Assembly (NCBI GenBank): GCA_964573725.1
Contig: CAZNLJ010000012.1
Location: 1-64,000 of the forward strand
DNA from: UBA6168 sp964573725
GTDB taxonomy: Bacteria; Bacteroidota; Bacteroidia; Chitinophagales; Saprospiraceae
Length of the DNA stretch: 64,000 nucleotides
Direction: 5' to 3'
The notes under the pieces were generated by a model. The model saw nothing but the letters and a program-made list of their open reading frames with translations. It had not been told where the DNA came from and made no database searches. Each line of letters opens with the position of its first letter. Within the stretch, counting starts at the first letter, position 1. This document shows positions 18,548-27,600 of the stretch, piece by piece. Position numbers and translations under genes: made by a program.

Positions 18548-21010
18548 TTATCTGGATTGACGTTGCAAGGTGAGTATCCTGGCCGCGAGTTTCTCCGAAC
18601 TCATGTGTTGGCGCAGGCTGTCCACCTTGATCGGAAAGGAAAAGGGCGTCAGTCGGGCCGGGAAGGTCAGGCGGATCCGGCTGTCGGTGATCCGTTGCAG
18701 GGCAAGGCGCAGCCGGGCTTCCTCCAGTTGTTGGTCGAACACCTCCTGGTAGGCTTGGGCCAGGAGGAGGTTGTCCGGGTCGTATTCCGTGAAGACATTG
18801 AAAAGCAGGGCGGCGGAGGATTGCAGTTGCCTGTGCTGCTTGAGGCTTCCGGGATATCCCTGGAAGACGAGTCCGGCAATGACGGCGATGTCGCGGAACT
18901 TCCGCCGGGCCAGCTCTGCGGCATTGATGCTGGCCTGGATATCGGCCAGCAGCCCCTCCGGTCGGAAGAGTGTCCGGAGTTGTTCCGGGTCCGGCGAAAA
19001 ATCTCGGTCGCTCATCAGTTCGAAACCATAATCGTTCATGGCCATGGAAAAACTGATGGGTTGCCGACGGCTGAGCCGGTAGGCCACCAGGGCCGCCATG
19101 ACCTCGTGTACCAGCCGTCCCTCGAAAGGATACACGAAAAGGTGGTACCCGTCCCGCGTCCGGATGTATTCCGCCAGGGTATCCTTGGGGCCTGGCAGGA
19201 AGGACCGCTCCCGCTGGAGGGCCAGCAGGGGGGCGAGGAACTTTATTTCCGGATAATCTTTTCCCGGTCCATCTTCCTGCAGGACGGTCCGCAGGGTGTC
19301 GCCCAGGCTCGACGACAGGGGGATCCGGCCTCCCAGCCAGCTGGGTGTCTTGCCGTTGCGGGCTTTCGACCGCTTGACATAGGCCGTCATTTCCTTGCAA
19401 TGTACGAAGGCCAGGGTCCGGCCTGCCAGGTGGAAGACATCCCCGGGTTTCAGTTTGGCGACGAACCACTCCTCCAGGGTGCCGATGTGTCCGCCGTTGA
19501 GGTATTTCACCTGCAGCAGCGTATCGCTGACAATGGTGCCGATGTGCAGGCGGTGCCGAAGGACGGACTTCCGGTCCGTCATCCGCAAGCTGCCGTCCTC
19601 GTCCCGTACCAGCCGACGGAACTCCTCGTAGGCGTGCAGGCTGCCGCCGGTGGTCAGCAGGGACAAGACCCATTCCCAGGCGGCAGTCGGCATCTCTTGA
19701 AAACAATGGGTGGAGCGGATTTCCGGAAGCACCGCCTCCGGTCGGAAGCCGGTCCCGCAGGCCAGGGTGCAGAGATACTGCACCAGCACGTCGTAGGCCA
19801 GCACAGGTGGTTGGCGGGATTCCAGCCTGTCCTCGCGGATGGCGACCTGCAGGGCCGCCGCTTCCGCCAATTCCAGGGAATGGGTGGGAAGGAAATAGAT
19901 GCGGCTGGCTTCGTGCGGCGTATGCCCGCTTCGGCCGGCCCGCTGCAGGAAGCGGTCCACCCCTTTGGGGCTGCCGACCTGCACGACCGTATCCACCGGC
20001 CGGAAGTCGACCCCGAGGTCCAGGCTGGAGGTCGTCACGACCGCTTTGAGCAATCCTTCCCCGATCGCCTTTTCGACCCATTGCCGCAATTCGCGGTCGA
20101 TGGAGCCATGGTGCAGGGCTATCTGTCCGGCCAGGTCGGGATAAGCGTCGAGCAAGGCGTGGTACCAACGTTCGGCCTGTCCCCGGGTATTGGTGAACAG
20201 GAGGGTGGTCCGGCTGTGGGCCACGACTTCGTACAGACGGTCGACCAACTGCAGGCCCAGGTGTCCGGCCCAGGGGAGCTGCTCCGCTTCCGCGGGCAGC
20301 AGGCTGTGGACATGGGTGGTTTTGCGCAGGTTCGACCGGACCAGGACGGCGGACGGATGGTTCTTGCCGTGCAGGACTTCCACCGCTTCGGGCAAGTTGC
20401 CGATGGTGGCGGAGATACCCCAGGTCCGAAGCCCCCGCCCATCTTCCGCCCGCCCTCCGGCGATTCCCTGCAGGCGACTGATGGCCAAGGTCGTGAGCAC
20501 ACCGCGCTTGCTGCCCATGAGTTCGTGCCACTCGTCCACCACGACGGCCTTCAGCCGACGGAAAATGTCCGCATGATCTTTCCGGCTGAGCAGCAGGTGC
20601 AAGCTTTCCGGGGTGGTGACCAGGATCTCGGGTTGGTTCCGCTGTTGCCTTTTCCGTTCGGCGGCGGTGGTGTCGCCACTGCGCAAGCCGACTTCCCAGG
20701 GCAGACCGATGCCCCCGCAGGCCTCCTGCATGGCTCGTTGCAGGTCCGTCGCCAGGGCCTTGAGCGGGGTGATCCACAACAGCAGCAAGCCGTTCCGGGT
20801 CCGCCGCTCCCAGTCGGGTACCGTATCCATCCAATCCGATATCAGGCCCAAGAGCAAGGCATAGGTCTTGCCGCTGCCGGTCGGAGCGTTCAGCATCCCG
20901 CTACGCCCTGTGCGGAAATGCCGCCAGACCTCCGCCTGGAACGGGAAGGGTTCCATTCCCTGCCCCGCCAGCCACCGACGGACCCTCGCCTCGCCAACAC
21001 TGTTTTCCAT
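18548..21010 (-). CDS. Ligase-associated DEXH-box helicase (Lhr-like)
   Basis: An 820-residue superfamily 2 helicase of the Lhr-core type found in LPE clusters. Walker A is APTGSGKT at 42-49, Walker B is DEWH at 159-162, TTPESLHLLLS and the SAT-like ISATIGN follow, then the second RecA domain with LLFTNTRGQAERW, HHGSID and QRAGRSGH. A winged-helix and Lhr-specific C-terminal region makes up the rest. Two starts are possible: ATG 21079 overlaps the ligase stop (ATGA), which would suggest coupling, but its 23 extra residues are Arg/Pro-rich and unlike the family; ATG 21010 begins just before the conserved region and is preferred. Confidence 0.93.
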   Translation of the reverse strand: MENSVGEARVRRWLAGQGMEPFPFQAEVWRHFRTGRSGMLNAPTGSGKTYALLLGLISDWMDTVPDWERRTRNGLLLLWITPLKALATDLQRAMQEACGGIGLPWEVGLRSGDTTAAERKRQQRNQPEILVTTPESLHLLLSRKDHADIFRRLKAVVVDEWHELMGSKRGVLTTLAISRLQGIAGGRAEDGRGLRTWGISATIGNLPEAVEVLHGKNHPSAVLVRSNLRKTTHVHSLLPAEAEQLPWAGHLGLQLVDRLYEVVAHSRTTLLFTNTRGQAERWYHALLDAYPDLAGQIALHHGSIDRELRQWVEKAIGEGLLKAVVTTSSLDLGVDFRPVDTVVQVGSPKGVDRFLQRAGRSGHTPHEASRIYFLPTHSLELAEAAALQVAIREDRLESRQPPVLAYDVLVQYLCTLACGTGFRPEAVLPEIRSTHCFQEMPTAAWEWVLSLLTTGGSLHAYEEFRRLVRDEDGSLRMTDRKSVLRHRLHIGTIVSDTLLQVKYLNGGHIGTLEEWFVAKLKPGDVFHLAGRTLAFVHCKEMTAYVKRSKARNGKTPSWLGGRIPLSSSLGDTLRTVLQEDGPGKDYPEIKFLAPLLALQRERSFLPGPKDTLAEYIRTRDGYHLFVYPFEGRLVHEVMAALVAYRLSRRQPISFSMAMNDYGFELMSDRDFSPDPEQLRTLFRPEGLLADIQASINAAELARRKFRDIAVIAGLVFQGYPGSLKQHRQLQSSAALLFNVFTEYDPDNLLLAQAYQEVFDQQLEEARLRLALQRITDSRIRLTFPARLTPFSFPIKVDSLRQHMSSEKLAARILTLQRQSR

Positions 21011-21075
21011 TCGATCAGGATTTGTTTGTCCGGGTTCACGCCGCGCCGCCGCGACGGGCTGCCGGCATGGTCGTA

Positions 21076-22668
21076 TCATCGGGAAACGGCTTTCAGCAGG
21101 TCCAGGACATCCGCCAGGGTGTCGATATCCGCGGCCGTCTTGTCCTTCCGCCAGCGCAGGATGCGCGGGAACCGTAGCGCCACCCCGGACTTATGGCGGC
21201 GGGATGCCGACAGGCCTTCGAATCCGATCTCGAAGACGAGCTCCGGCCGGACCGTCCGCACCGGACCGAATTTCTCCAGTACATTGGATTTGACAAAACC
21301 GTCCACTTCGCGGAACTCCCGGTCGGTCAGTCCCGAATAGGCTTTTGTCAGGGTGACCAGTTGGTCTCCGGACCTGACCGCCAAGGTATAGTCTGTGTAC
21401 AGGTCGGCACGCCGGCCATGCCCTTTTTGGGCGGCGACCAGGACGACGTCCAGCCGGAGGGGGTCCACTTTCCACTTCCACCAATCCCCGCTTTTTCTTC
21501 CAGTGTGGTAGGTGGAAGACAAGGCCTTGATCATCAGTCCTTCCGCACCCACCTCCCGCGCATTGTCCCGGTAGGGGGCGAGTTCCTGCCAATTGCCGAA
21601 CGGGAGGACGGGGGATAGCCGCAGGGCGGGGTGTGCGGTTGCGGCGACCAGCCCTGCCAGTTCCTCCCGGCGGTCGGCGAGGGGGCGGTCGCGGCAGTCC
21701 CGACTCCCGGACTCCAGCAGGTCGTAGGCCAGGAAGACCAGCGGGGCTTCGGCCAGTTGCCGGCGGGTGACCGTCTTGCGGGTGATGCGGGGCTGGAGCG
21801 CCTGGAAGGGCAGGGGTTTCCCATCCTGCCAGGGCAGGATCTCCCCGTCGAGCACCGTCCCGGCGGGAAGCAGGCGGGCCAGGGGGTGGAATTCCGGAAA
21901 CTTGTCGGTCAGCAGTTCCTCGCCCCGGCTCCAGACGAAAAGTTGGCCCCGGCGGCATACCAGTTGTCCGCGGATACCGTCCCATTTCCATTCCGCCTGC
22001 CACTGACCGGGATCGCCGAGGTCTGGGAGGGGCAGGTCGAGGGACTTGGCCAGGCAGAAAGGGTAAGGTTTGGAGGCATCCGTATCGAGGTCCTCACCGG
22101 AGAGCAGTCGCCGGAAGGAGGTGTCGGCGGGTGTCCAGTTGCCGCTGATGCGGTGGGCGACGACGGCGGGGGGGAGGTCCATCACGCGGGCCAGCGCCTG
22201 GATGACCAACTGGCGGGAAACGCCGATGCGGAATCCGCCGGTGATGAGTTTGTTGAAAACGAAGCGTTCCCGGTCCGTGAGTCCGGACCAGGCGTCAAGG
22301 ATGGCGGTGCGGCAGGCATCCTCGTCCGCCTGCCGCAGGGACGCCAGGAATTGCATCCAGTCGGTGAGCGTACGCTGGTGCCGTTTATCCGCCGGCGGCA
22401 AGACCAGGGCGATGGTTTCGGCCAGGTCGCCGACGCTGTGGTAGGATTCCTCGAAGAGCCAGTCGGGCAGGCCTGCCGCCGTCGCCGCCCACGTCCGCAG
22501 GCGGGTGGTGGTGACGGTGCGCCGTGGCCGCCGGCCGGTGAACAGGGCGACCATCCACAATTTGTCCGCGTCCTCCGCTTCGGCCAGGTAGGTCGACAGC
22601 GCCTCCAACTTTTCGAGGGTGCCGGTGGTGTCGGAGACCCGGTAGATGAGGTCGGCAAATCGCTTCAT
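21076..22668 (-). CDS. ATP-dependent DNA ligase (LPE cluster)
   Basis: A 530-residue ATP-dependent ligase. The N-terminal ~200 residues form the helical DNA-binding domain. The nucleotidyltransferase domain carries motif I as KWDGIR with the adenylated Lys228, then LDGEI (motif III), FLAYDLLE (IIIa), EGLMIK (IV) and WWKWK (V), and an OB-fold domain with the VLVAAQKGHGRR and LRFPRILRWRKDK ends. It is distinct from the NAD-dependent replicative LigA. Its ATG overlaps the stop of the exonuclease gene (ATGA), which shows an operon. In this family the ligase is thought to seal ends processed by the neighbouring enzymes. Confidence 0.95.
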   Translation of the reverse strand: MKRFADLIYRVSDTTGTLEKLEALSTYLAEAEDADKLWMVALFTGRRPRRTVTTTRLRTWAATAAGLPDWLFEESYHSVGDLAETIALVLPPADKRHQRTLTDWMQFLASLRQADEDACRTAILDAWSGLTDRERFVFNKLITGGFRIGVSRQLVIQALARVMDLPPAVVAHRISGNWTPADTSFRRLLSGEDLDTDASKPYPFCLAKSLDLPLPDLGDPGQWQAEWKWDGIRGQLVCRRGQLFVWSRGEELLTDKFPEFHPLARLLPAGTVLDGEILPWQDGKPLPFQALQPRITRKTVTRRQLAEAPLVFLAYDLLESGSRDCRDRPLADRREELAGLVAATAHPALRLSPVLPFGNWQELAPYRDNAREVGAEGLMIKALSSTYHTGRKSGDWWKWKVDPLRLDVVLVAAQKGHGRRADLYTDYTLAVRSGDQLVTLTKAYSGLTDREFREVDGFVKSNVLEKFGPVRTVRPELVFEIGFEGLSASRRHKSGVALRFPRILRWRKDKTAADIDTLADVLDLLKAVSR

Positions 22669-23714
22669 GGGCGGATCGGTTGCGTCGAAGCGTGCGTCTC
22701 CGGTGCGGGTTCTTCCGTGCCGTCCTCCGTTTCCGGGGTGCCGAATTCCGTGTTCACGGGTTCGCTGCGGAGGCCGGAATTTTCCCGTAGATAACGGGAG
22801 AAGATGTCCGTGTAGCCATGCGTGACAAAGACCTCCCGGGCTTCCGTTTCCCGGACGGCCGTCAGCAGGCCTTGCCAGTCGGCGTGATCGGAGAGGACGA
22901 AGCCGCGGTCGGCCTGTCGGCGGCGGGCATGGCCGCGGACCTGCATCCAGCCGGAACAGATACCGAGGGAATAGCGGCCGAACCGCTTGAGCCAGGCCGA
23001 GCCGGCCACGGCCGGCGGGGCGATGACCAGGGCGCCGCGGTAATCCGTATCGGCCGGCAAGGAACCGACCGGCATCAGGGCAGGGTAGGGGTGGCCCGCC
23101 GCCCGATAAGCCTCCTGGAGGCGGTGCACGGCACCATGCAGGAAGGTGTTCTCCGCCGAGACGGGCAGGTGCCTGACCAGGAGTTGGGATTTCCCGAGGC
23201 TGTAGGCACAGAGAATGCTGCATTTGCCGGCGGCCCGGTTGGCCGCCCACCACGCGGTGATGTCCTCGAAAACGGAGGATGGGGAGGGCCAGCGGAAAAC
23301 GGGCAGCCCGAAAGTGCTTTCGGTGACGAAGGTGTGGCACCGGACGGGTTCGAAGGGGGTGGACAGGCCGTCCGGCTGTATCTTGTAATCTCCGGAGACC
23401 ACCCATATTTCCCCGTTCCGCTCGACCCGCACCTGGGCGGAGCCGGGAATGTGGCCGGCAGGGTGGAGGCTGACGGTGACCCCGTTGAGGCGGAGGCGTT
23501 CGCCGTATTCCACGGTCTGCAGGGAGATGTCCGGTCCCAGCCGCAGCCGGAGGGCCGGTGCGGAATCATGGTGGGCCAGGTAGTGCCGGCTGCCCCGGCG
23601 GGCATGGTCCGAATGGGCATGCGTGAGGATGGCCCGTTCCGCCGGCCGCCAGGGATCGATATGGAAACCGCCGGCCGGGCAATGGATACCGGTATGGGTG
23701 AATTGCAACAGCAT
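22665..23714 (-). CDS. Ligase-associated DNA exonuclease (MBL/beta-CASP type)
   Basis: A 349-residue metallo-beta-lactamase-fold nuclease related to SNM1/Artemis. The metal-binding HxHxDH is THAHSDH (His32, His34, Asp36, His37); HPAGHIPGSAQ, VSGDYK and the later VLSDHADW supply further ligands, and FVTHGY closes the beta-CASP core. The last 40 residues are Glu/Pro/Thr-rich and not conserved. It is the first gene of the LPE set and starts 41 nt after the SDR gene, so the repair genes may be read from the same transcript as the fucose genes. Confidence 0.93.
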   Translation of the reverse strand: MLLQFTHTGIHCPAGGFHIDPWRPAERAILTHAHSDHARRGSRHYLAHHDSAPALRLRLGPDISLQTVEYGERLRLNGVTVSLHPAGHIPGSAQVRVERNGEIWVVSGDYKIQPDGLSTPFEPVRCHTFVTESTFGLPVFRWPSPSSVFEDITAWWAANRAAGKCSILCAYSLGKSQLLVRHLPVSAENTFLHGAVHRLQEAYRAAGHPYPALMPVGSLPADTDYRGALVIAPPAVAGSAWLKRFGRYSLGICSGWMQVRGHARRRQADRGFVLSDHADWQGLLTAVRETEAREVFVTHGYTDIFSRYLRENSGLRSEPVNTEFGTPETEDGTEEPAPETHASTQPIRP

Positions 23715-23755
23715 GGGAACTAAACAGCCGTCGCCCCGGAAGGTTTTTCCACCGG

Positions 23756-24529
23756 TCAGGGCCGCAGGCGCAGGAAGCCGCCGTCAAGCGGATAATCGCA
23801 GCCGGTGACGAAGGCCGCCTCCTCGGAACAAAGGAAGCAGGCGAGGGCCGCCACTTCCGCCGGGGTCGCCATGCGGCCGATCGGTTGGGTGCCGGCGAGG
23901 TGGTCGAACATCGCCTGTTCCGCTCCGGGGTAGTTCTTTTGCAGGTAGGCATCGACGAAGGGCGTATGCACCCGGGCCGGCGAGATGCAATTGCAGCGGA
24001 TGTTGTCGCCGATGTAATCCATGGCGACGGACAAGGTCATCGTCAGCACCGCCCCCTTGGTCATGGAATAGGCGAAGCGGTCGGGAATGCCGACACTGCT
24101 GACGATGGAGGCCATATTGAGGATGACGCCGCCACCTTGCCGCCGGAACCAGGGGATGACGGCATACATCCCGTTGTACACACCCCGGACATTGACCTGG
24201 TACAGGCGGTCGAAGTCCGCTTCGGAGGTTTGCTCGATGTTGCCGACAAAACCGATGCCGGCATTGTTGACGAGGATGTCGATGGGATGTTCCGCGCTGA
24301 TGGCTGCCACCAGGGTGCAGCATTCCTCCTGCCGGGATACGTCGCAGCAGCTGGCGAAGGCCTGCCCGCCGTCGGCCTGCAAGGATTCGGCCGCCGAGGC
24401 GGCGGCCGCCTCGTCCCGGTCCAACAGGTATACCCGGGCCCCTTCGGCGGCAAACCGCCGGGCGATGGCCAGCCCGATACCGCTGGCCGCCCCCGTGACG
24501 AGGGCTGTCTTGTCTTTCAGACGCTGCAT
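23756..24529 (-). CDS. SDR oxidoreductase, probably 2-keto-3-deoxy-L-fuconate dehydrogenase
   Basis: A 257-residue classical short-chain dehydrogenase. The dinucleotide-binding motif is TGAASGIG (12-19), NNAG is at 88-91 and the catalytic Tyr154-x-x-x-Lys158 pair sits in YSMTKG. The C-terminal part (SPARVHTPFVDAYL, GRMATPAEVAALACFL, YPLDGGF) resembles dehydrogenases of the non-phosphorylating L-fucose route. Together with the L-fucose symporter and a mutarotase directly upstream this suggests oxidation of L-fucose or of 2-keto-3-deoxy-L-fuconate. The SDR assignment is firm; the substrate is inferred from neighbours and resemblance. Confidence 0.85.
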   Translation of the reverse strand: MQRLKDKTALVTGAASGIGLAIARRFAAEGARVYLLDRDEAAAASAAESLQADGGQAFASCCDVSRQEECCTLVAAISAEHPIDILVNNAGIGFVGNIEQTSEADFDRLYQVNVRGVYNGMYAVIPWFRRQGGGVILNMASIVSSVGIPDRFAYSMTKGAVLTMTLSVAMDYIGDNIRCNCISPARVHTPFVDAYLQKNYPGAEQAMFDHLAGTQPIGRMATPAEVAALACFLCSEEAAFVTGCDYPLDGGFLRLRP

Positions 24530-24568
24530 CTGTCGTTGTTTTTCCGGTTTATCCGCCGATGCGCGGAA

Positions 24569-24922
24569 TCAAAGTTCGAACACCTTTTCCAATGGAACCC
24601 ATTTTTCCCCCGGCCGGGCCCAGGGAATCGCCTGCTGGAAGGTGCTCATCAGGGCTTCCCATTCCTGTACGACCGGATTGGCGGCGTCCAGCGCCGCCTT
24701 TCTTTCGAAGCTGAAATCCGGGGATGCCTCGATGACCATGACCAGCCTGTTGCCGGTCCGGTAGATCTGCATGTCCGTGATGCCGGCTTCCCGAAGGCTG
24801 TCCAGAACCGGCTGCCAGACCTTTCCGGGGGCATGGTACGCCTCGTAGTCCCGGATCAGGTCCTCGTCCGGCCGCAGGTCCAGGGCCAGTAGATAACGTT
24901 TTGTATGGATTGGCATGTGCAT
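24569..24922 (-). CDS. L-rhamnose/L-fucose mutarotase family protein
   Basis: A 117-residue small dimeric alpha/beta-barrel protein of the RhaM (DUF718) family, which speeds anomer exchange of 6-deoxysugars. Typical sequence includes RYLLALDLRPD, DYEAYHAPGKVWQ with the catalytic-site His, ITDMQIYRTGNRLVMVIEA and a C-terminal WVPLEKVFEL. The gene lies between fucP and the SDR with 30- and 39-nt gaps, so in this setting L-fucose is the more likely substrate than rhamnose. Two in-frame ATGs (24922 and 24916) are possible. Confidence 0.88.
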   Translation of the reverse strand: MHMPIHTKRYLLALDLRPDEDLIRDYEAYHAPGKVWQPVLDSLREAGITDMQIYRTGNRLVMVIEASPDFSFERKAALDAANPVVQEWEALMSTFQQAIPWARPGEKWVPLEKVFEL

Positions 24923-24952
24923 GAATTTTGGCTGCTCGTCGCGGCTCGTCCG

Positions 24953-26290
24953 TCATTCGGATCGGCCGGCCACGCGCCTTTCCCGCCGGTTGACGAACCA
25001 GGCGAATGGCAGGATGACGGTAAAACAAAGCGCGGGCACCAGGAAGGCCGTTTGGTAGCTGCCGCCCGCATCGGCGATGCTTCCCAGGACCGGCGGCATC
25101 ACCGCCCCGCCGACAATGGCCATGATGACCAGCGAGGAACCCGTTTTCAACTGCGCCCCGAGGCCTTTCGTTCCCAAGGCGAAGATGGTCGGGAACATGA
25201 TGGACATGAAGAAACTGGCGAACATGACCGACGTGACGGCTGCGAGTCCTTCCCCGAAGACGCCGCCCAGCAGCAGCGCCATGGAAACAACGGCGAAGCC
25301 GGCCAGCAGGCGGGCCGGCCGGATGTAGGACATCAACCAGGTGCCGAAGAACCGCCCCGTCATGAACAACAGGAAGGAGAAGGTCAGGTGGAATCCGGCC
25401 CATCTTTTCGGGGTCAGGTCCTCGGCACTGCCGGTCAGCCATTCGAAGAAGGGCCGGAGCGCCTCCACCAGGAAGAAATGCCGATCCGGCGACAGGCTCA
25501 GTTTCAAATCGATGAAATAACCCCAAAGACAGGCCTGCGCACCGACATAGGCGAACTGTGCCGCAACGGCCGCCACCAGTTGCCTGTGCCGCAGCAGCGC
25601 TGCCCATCCCTGGTCGGTCCGACCGCCGGATACCGGCGGTTCCGGCTCCGGCATCCGGGTCACCCGGAAGAGAAAGGCTACGGTCAGGACGGCCGTAGCC
25701 AGCCCGAGATAAGGTACTTGCACCGTCCGCGCCTCCGCCGCCCGGACCGCTTCCGCCGCCGCTGCCGGCATGGCCGCCAGGTCTTCCACCGTGTAGTTGT
25801 TGTCGGTGAAGATGAGCAGGCTGCCCAACAAGGGACCAAAGATGATGCTCAGCCCGTTGAAGGATTGGGAGAAGTTGAGCCGCTGCTCCGCCCGGTCGGC
25901 ACTTCCCAGGACCGCGATGTAAGGGTTGGCCGCCGTTTCCAGGAAAGCCAACCCGCCGGCGATGGTGAACAAGGCGAACAGGAAAAAGGCATACTGCCGG
26001 GTTTCCGCCGCCGGGTAGAAAAGCAGCGCCCCGGCCCCGTACAACAAGAGGCCGACCAGGATACCTTTCTTATACCCGTATCGGTTCATGAACAGGCCGG
26101 CCGGAATGGCCAGGAAGAAATAGCCGAGGTAAAAGGCGGAATCGACCAGCCCGGCCTGCCAGCGGCGCAAGTCCAATGCGACCTGGAAATGGCTGATCAG
26201 GATGCCGTTCAGGGAGTTGGCGATGCCCCACAGGAAAAAAAGGCTTGTGACCAGGGCGAATGGGAGACGATAGGAAGGCTTGCTGCGCAT
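24953..26290 (-). CDS. fucP: L-fucose:H+ symporter
   Basis: A 445-residue major-facilitator permease of the FucP type, with about 12 hydrophobic helices. Recognisable segments are LVTSLFFLWGIANSLNGILI near the N-terminus, YLGYFFLAIPAGLFMNRYGYKKGI in helices 2-3, LETAANPYIAVLG and LNFSQSFNGLSIIFGPLLG, all of which recur in FucP and related hexose/deoxysugar carriers. The start was placed at 26290 since the 33 codons before it give no membrane-protein-like N-terminus. It heads the run fucP-mutarotase-SDR. The sugar range of FucP relatives also covers galactose, arabinose and N-acetylglucosamine. Confidence 0.9.
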   Translation of the reverse strand: MRSKPSYRLPFALVTSLFFLWGIANSLNGILISHFQVALDLRRWQAGLVDSAFYLGYFFLAIPAGLFMNRYGYKKGILVGLLLYGAGALLFYPAAETRQYAFFLFALFTIAGGLAFLETAANPYIAVLGSADRAEQRLNFSQSFNGLSIIFGPLLGSLLIFTDNNYTVEDLAAMPAAAAEAVRAAEARTVQVPYLGLATAVLTVAFLFRVTRMPEPEPPVSGGRTDQGWAALLRHRQLVAAVAAQFAYVGAQACLWGYFIDLKLSLSPDRHFFLVEALRPFFEWLTGSAEDLTPKRWAGFHLTFSFLLFMTGRFFGTWLMSYIRPARLLAGFAVVSMALLLGGVFGEGLAAVTSVMFASFFMSIMFPTIFALGTKGLGAQLKTGSSLVIMAIVGGAVMPPVLGSIADAGGSYQTAFLVPALCFTVILPFAWFVNRRERRVAGRSE

Positions 26291-26546
26291 GCGGTCGGTG
26301 TTGTGCTTGCCGGTGGGTGAATGGAGGCCCGGACCTCCCGCAAGCCCGCGGTGCACGGGACCGGGCGTCAGGTGGCGAACCGGTCCCAAAGTAAATCAAA
26401 ATTCCGGAATCGCCGTGATTTTATGCCGGTCCTTCCGGAGGGATGGCCGATGGGATGCCCTGCCGCAGCAAGGAAACGGGGATGCCGAAAAATGCCGCGC
26501 CGGACCGGCCGGGAGCAGCCGGCTCCGGAAACCGCCTGCGCCCGGG

Positions 26547-27392
26547 TCAACCGAGGATGACCGGCAGGGGCTGCCGCAGCCAAAGGTCCCGTTGCGGGAA
26601 AGGTATCTGGACATGGTGCAGCCGGAAGAGGCGGTCTATCTCCAGCATGATATCGCTGCGGACCTGCTCGATCCCAAAGAACTCCTCGCTGAAGAAATAG
26701 AGCCTGAAATCCAGGGAGGAATCGCCGAATCGGTGGAAGGTGGCATGGATAGGCTTGGAGGACAGGACTTTCGGATGATTCTGCGCGGCCTCTCGCAGTA
26801 GTCGCATGACCAGCCCCAGGTCCGACCCGTAGGCGACGCCGACCTCAATGTTGAACCGCGTCGGGTAGTCGTTGTGGCTCCAGTTGACCACTTTTTCGAC
26901 GATGAGCTTCGAATTGGGAATCAGGATGACCACCCGGTCCCGGGTCTCCGCCTGGGTGGTCCGCAGCCCGATGGCCTGAACCCGGGTGACCAGGCCGTCC
27001 ACCTCGATGATGTCCCCGATCTCGATGGTCCCCTCTATCAACAGGATAATGCCGGAAATGAGGTCCTTGAAGGAATCCTGCAATCCCAGGCCGATGCCGA
27101 CCAGCAAGGCGGCGGAACTGGCCCATACCATCGTGGCGATGCCCAGCAATTCCAGGATGACGAAGATGGCCAGGAAATAAATCACATAAGTGGTGACCTG
27201 CACCAAGGCCCGGCGCCGGCCCTCATCGGTGTTGCGGCGCAGGAAAATCCGCTTCAGGAATACCTTCTCCAGCAGCCATTTCAACACCCGGGCGGTGAGG
27301 ATGACCAACAGGACGGTGAAGATGTCCTCGATGCTCAAATTTAGATGCTTGGTGGATATCAGGCTGTAATCCAACCATTCCGAAAAGTTCAT
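26547..27392 (-). CDS. MscS-type mechanosensitive channel
   Basis: A 281-residue inner-membrane small-conductance mechanosensitive channel that opens under membrane tension during osmotic downshock. Two or three hydrophobic helices occupy about residues 20-120; the pore helix is the Gly/Ala-rich SSAALLVGIGLGLQDSFKDLISGI, then the beta domain with EGTIEIGDIIEVDGLVTRVQAIGLRTT and PNSKLI, and an alpha/beta C-terminal domain. It stands alone, 256 nt upstream of fucP in the same direction, and that gap shows nothing that I can support. Confidence 0.94.
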   Translation of the reverse strand: MNFSEWLDYSLISTKHLNLSIEDIFTVLLVILTARVLKWLLEKVFLKRIFLRRNTDEGRRRALVQVTTYVIYFLAIFVILELLGIATMVWASSAALLVGIGLGLQDSFKDLISGIILLIEGTIEIGDIIEVDGLVTRVQAIGLRTTQAETRDRVVILIPNSKLIVEKVVNWSHNDYPTRFNIEVGVAYGSDLGLVMRLLREAAQNHPKVLSSKPIHATFHRFGDSSLDFRLYFFSEEFFGIEQVRSDIMLEIDRLFRLHHVQIPFPQRDLWLRQPLPVILG

Positions 27393-27600
27393 CGCGCTTG
27401 TTTTATGGAAATGGGGCGGGTGGGCGGATGGTTGTCCGCTTTCCGGCTAAGCGGGCCGCCAACGCCGGCGGTCCGGTAAAATTCCGCTAATTTATCGGAA
27501 TCGGCGGCCGGCCAACCGGAGTTTTTTTGCATTTTTACGGAAAGCCCCGCTCCCGGAACCTTAGCGGAACACAGGGCGGCCGGCGAAGACCCTGTCCCTT

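Noticed and set aside
17888..21340. Very long plus-strand open frame (about 1150 codons) opposite the LPE genes
   Set aside because: The minus strand encodes three proteins with intact catalytic motifs; the plus frame is a by-product of high GC and codon bias.
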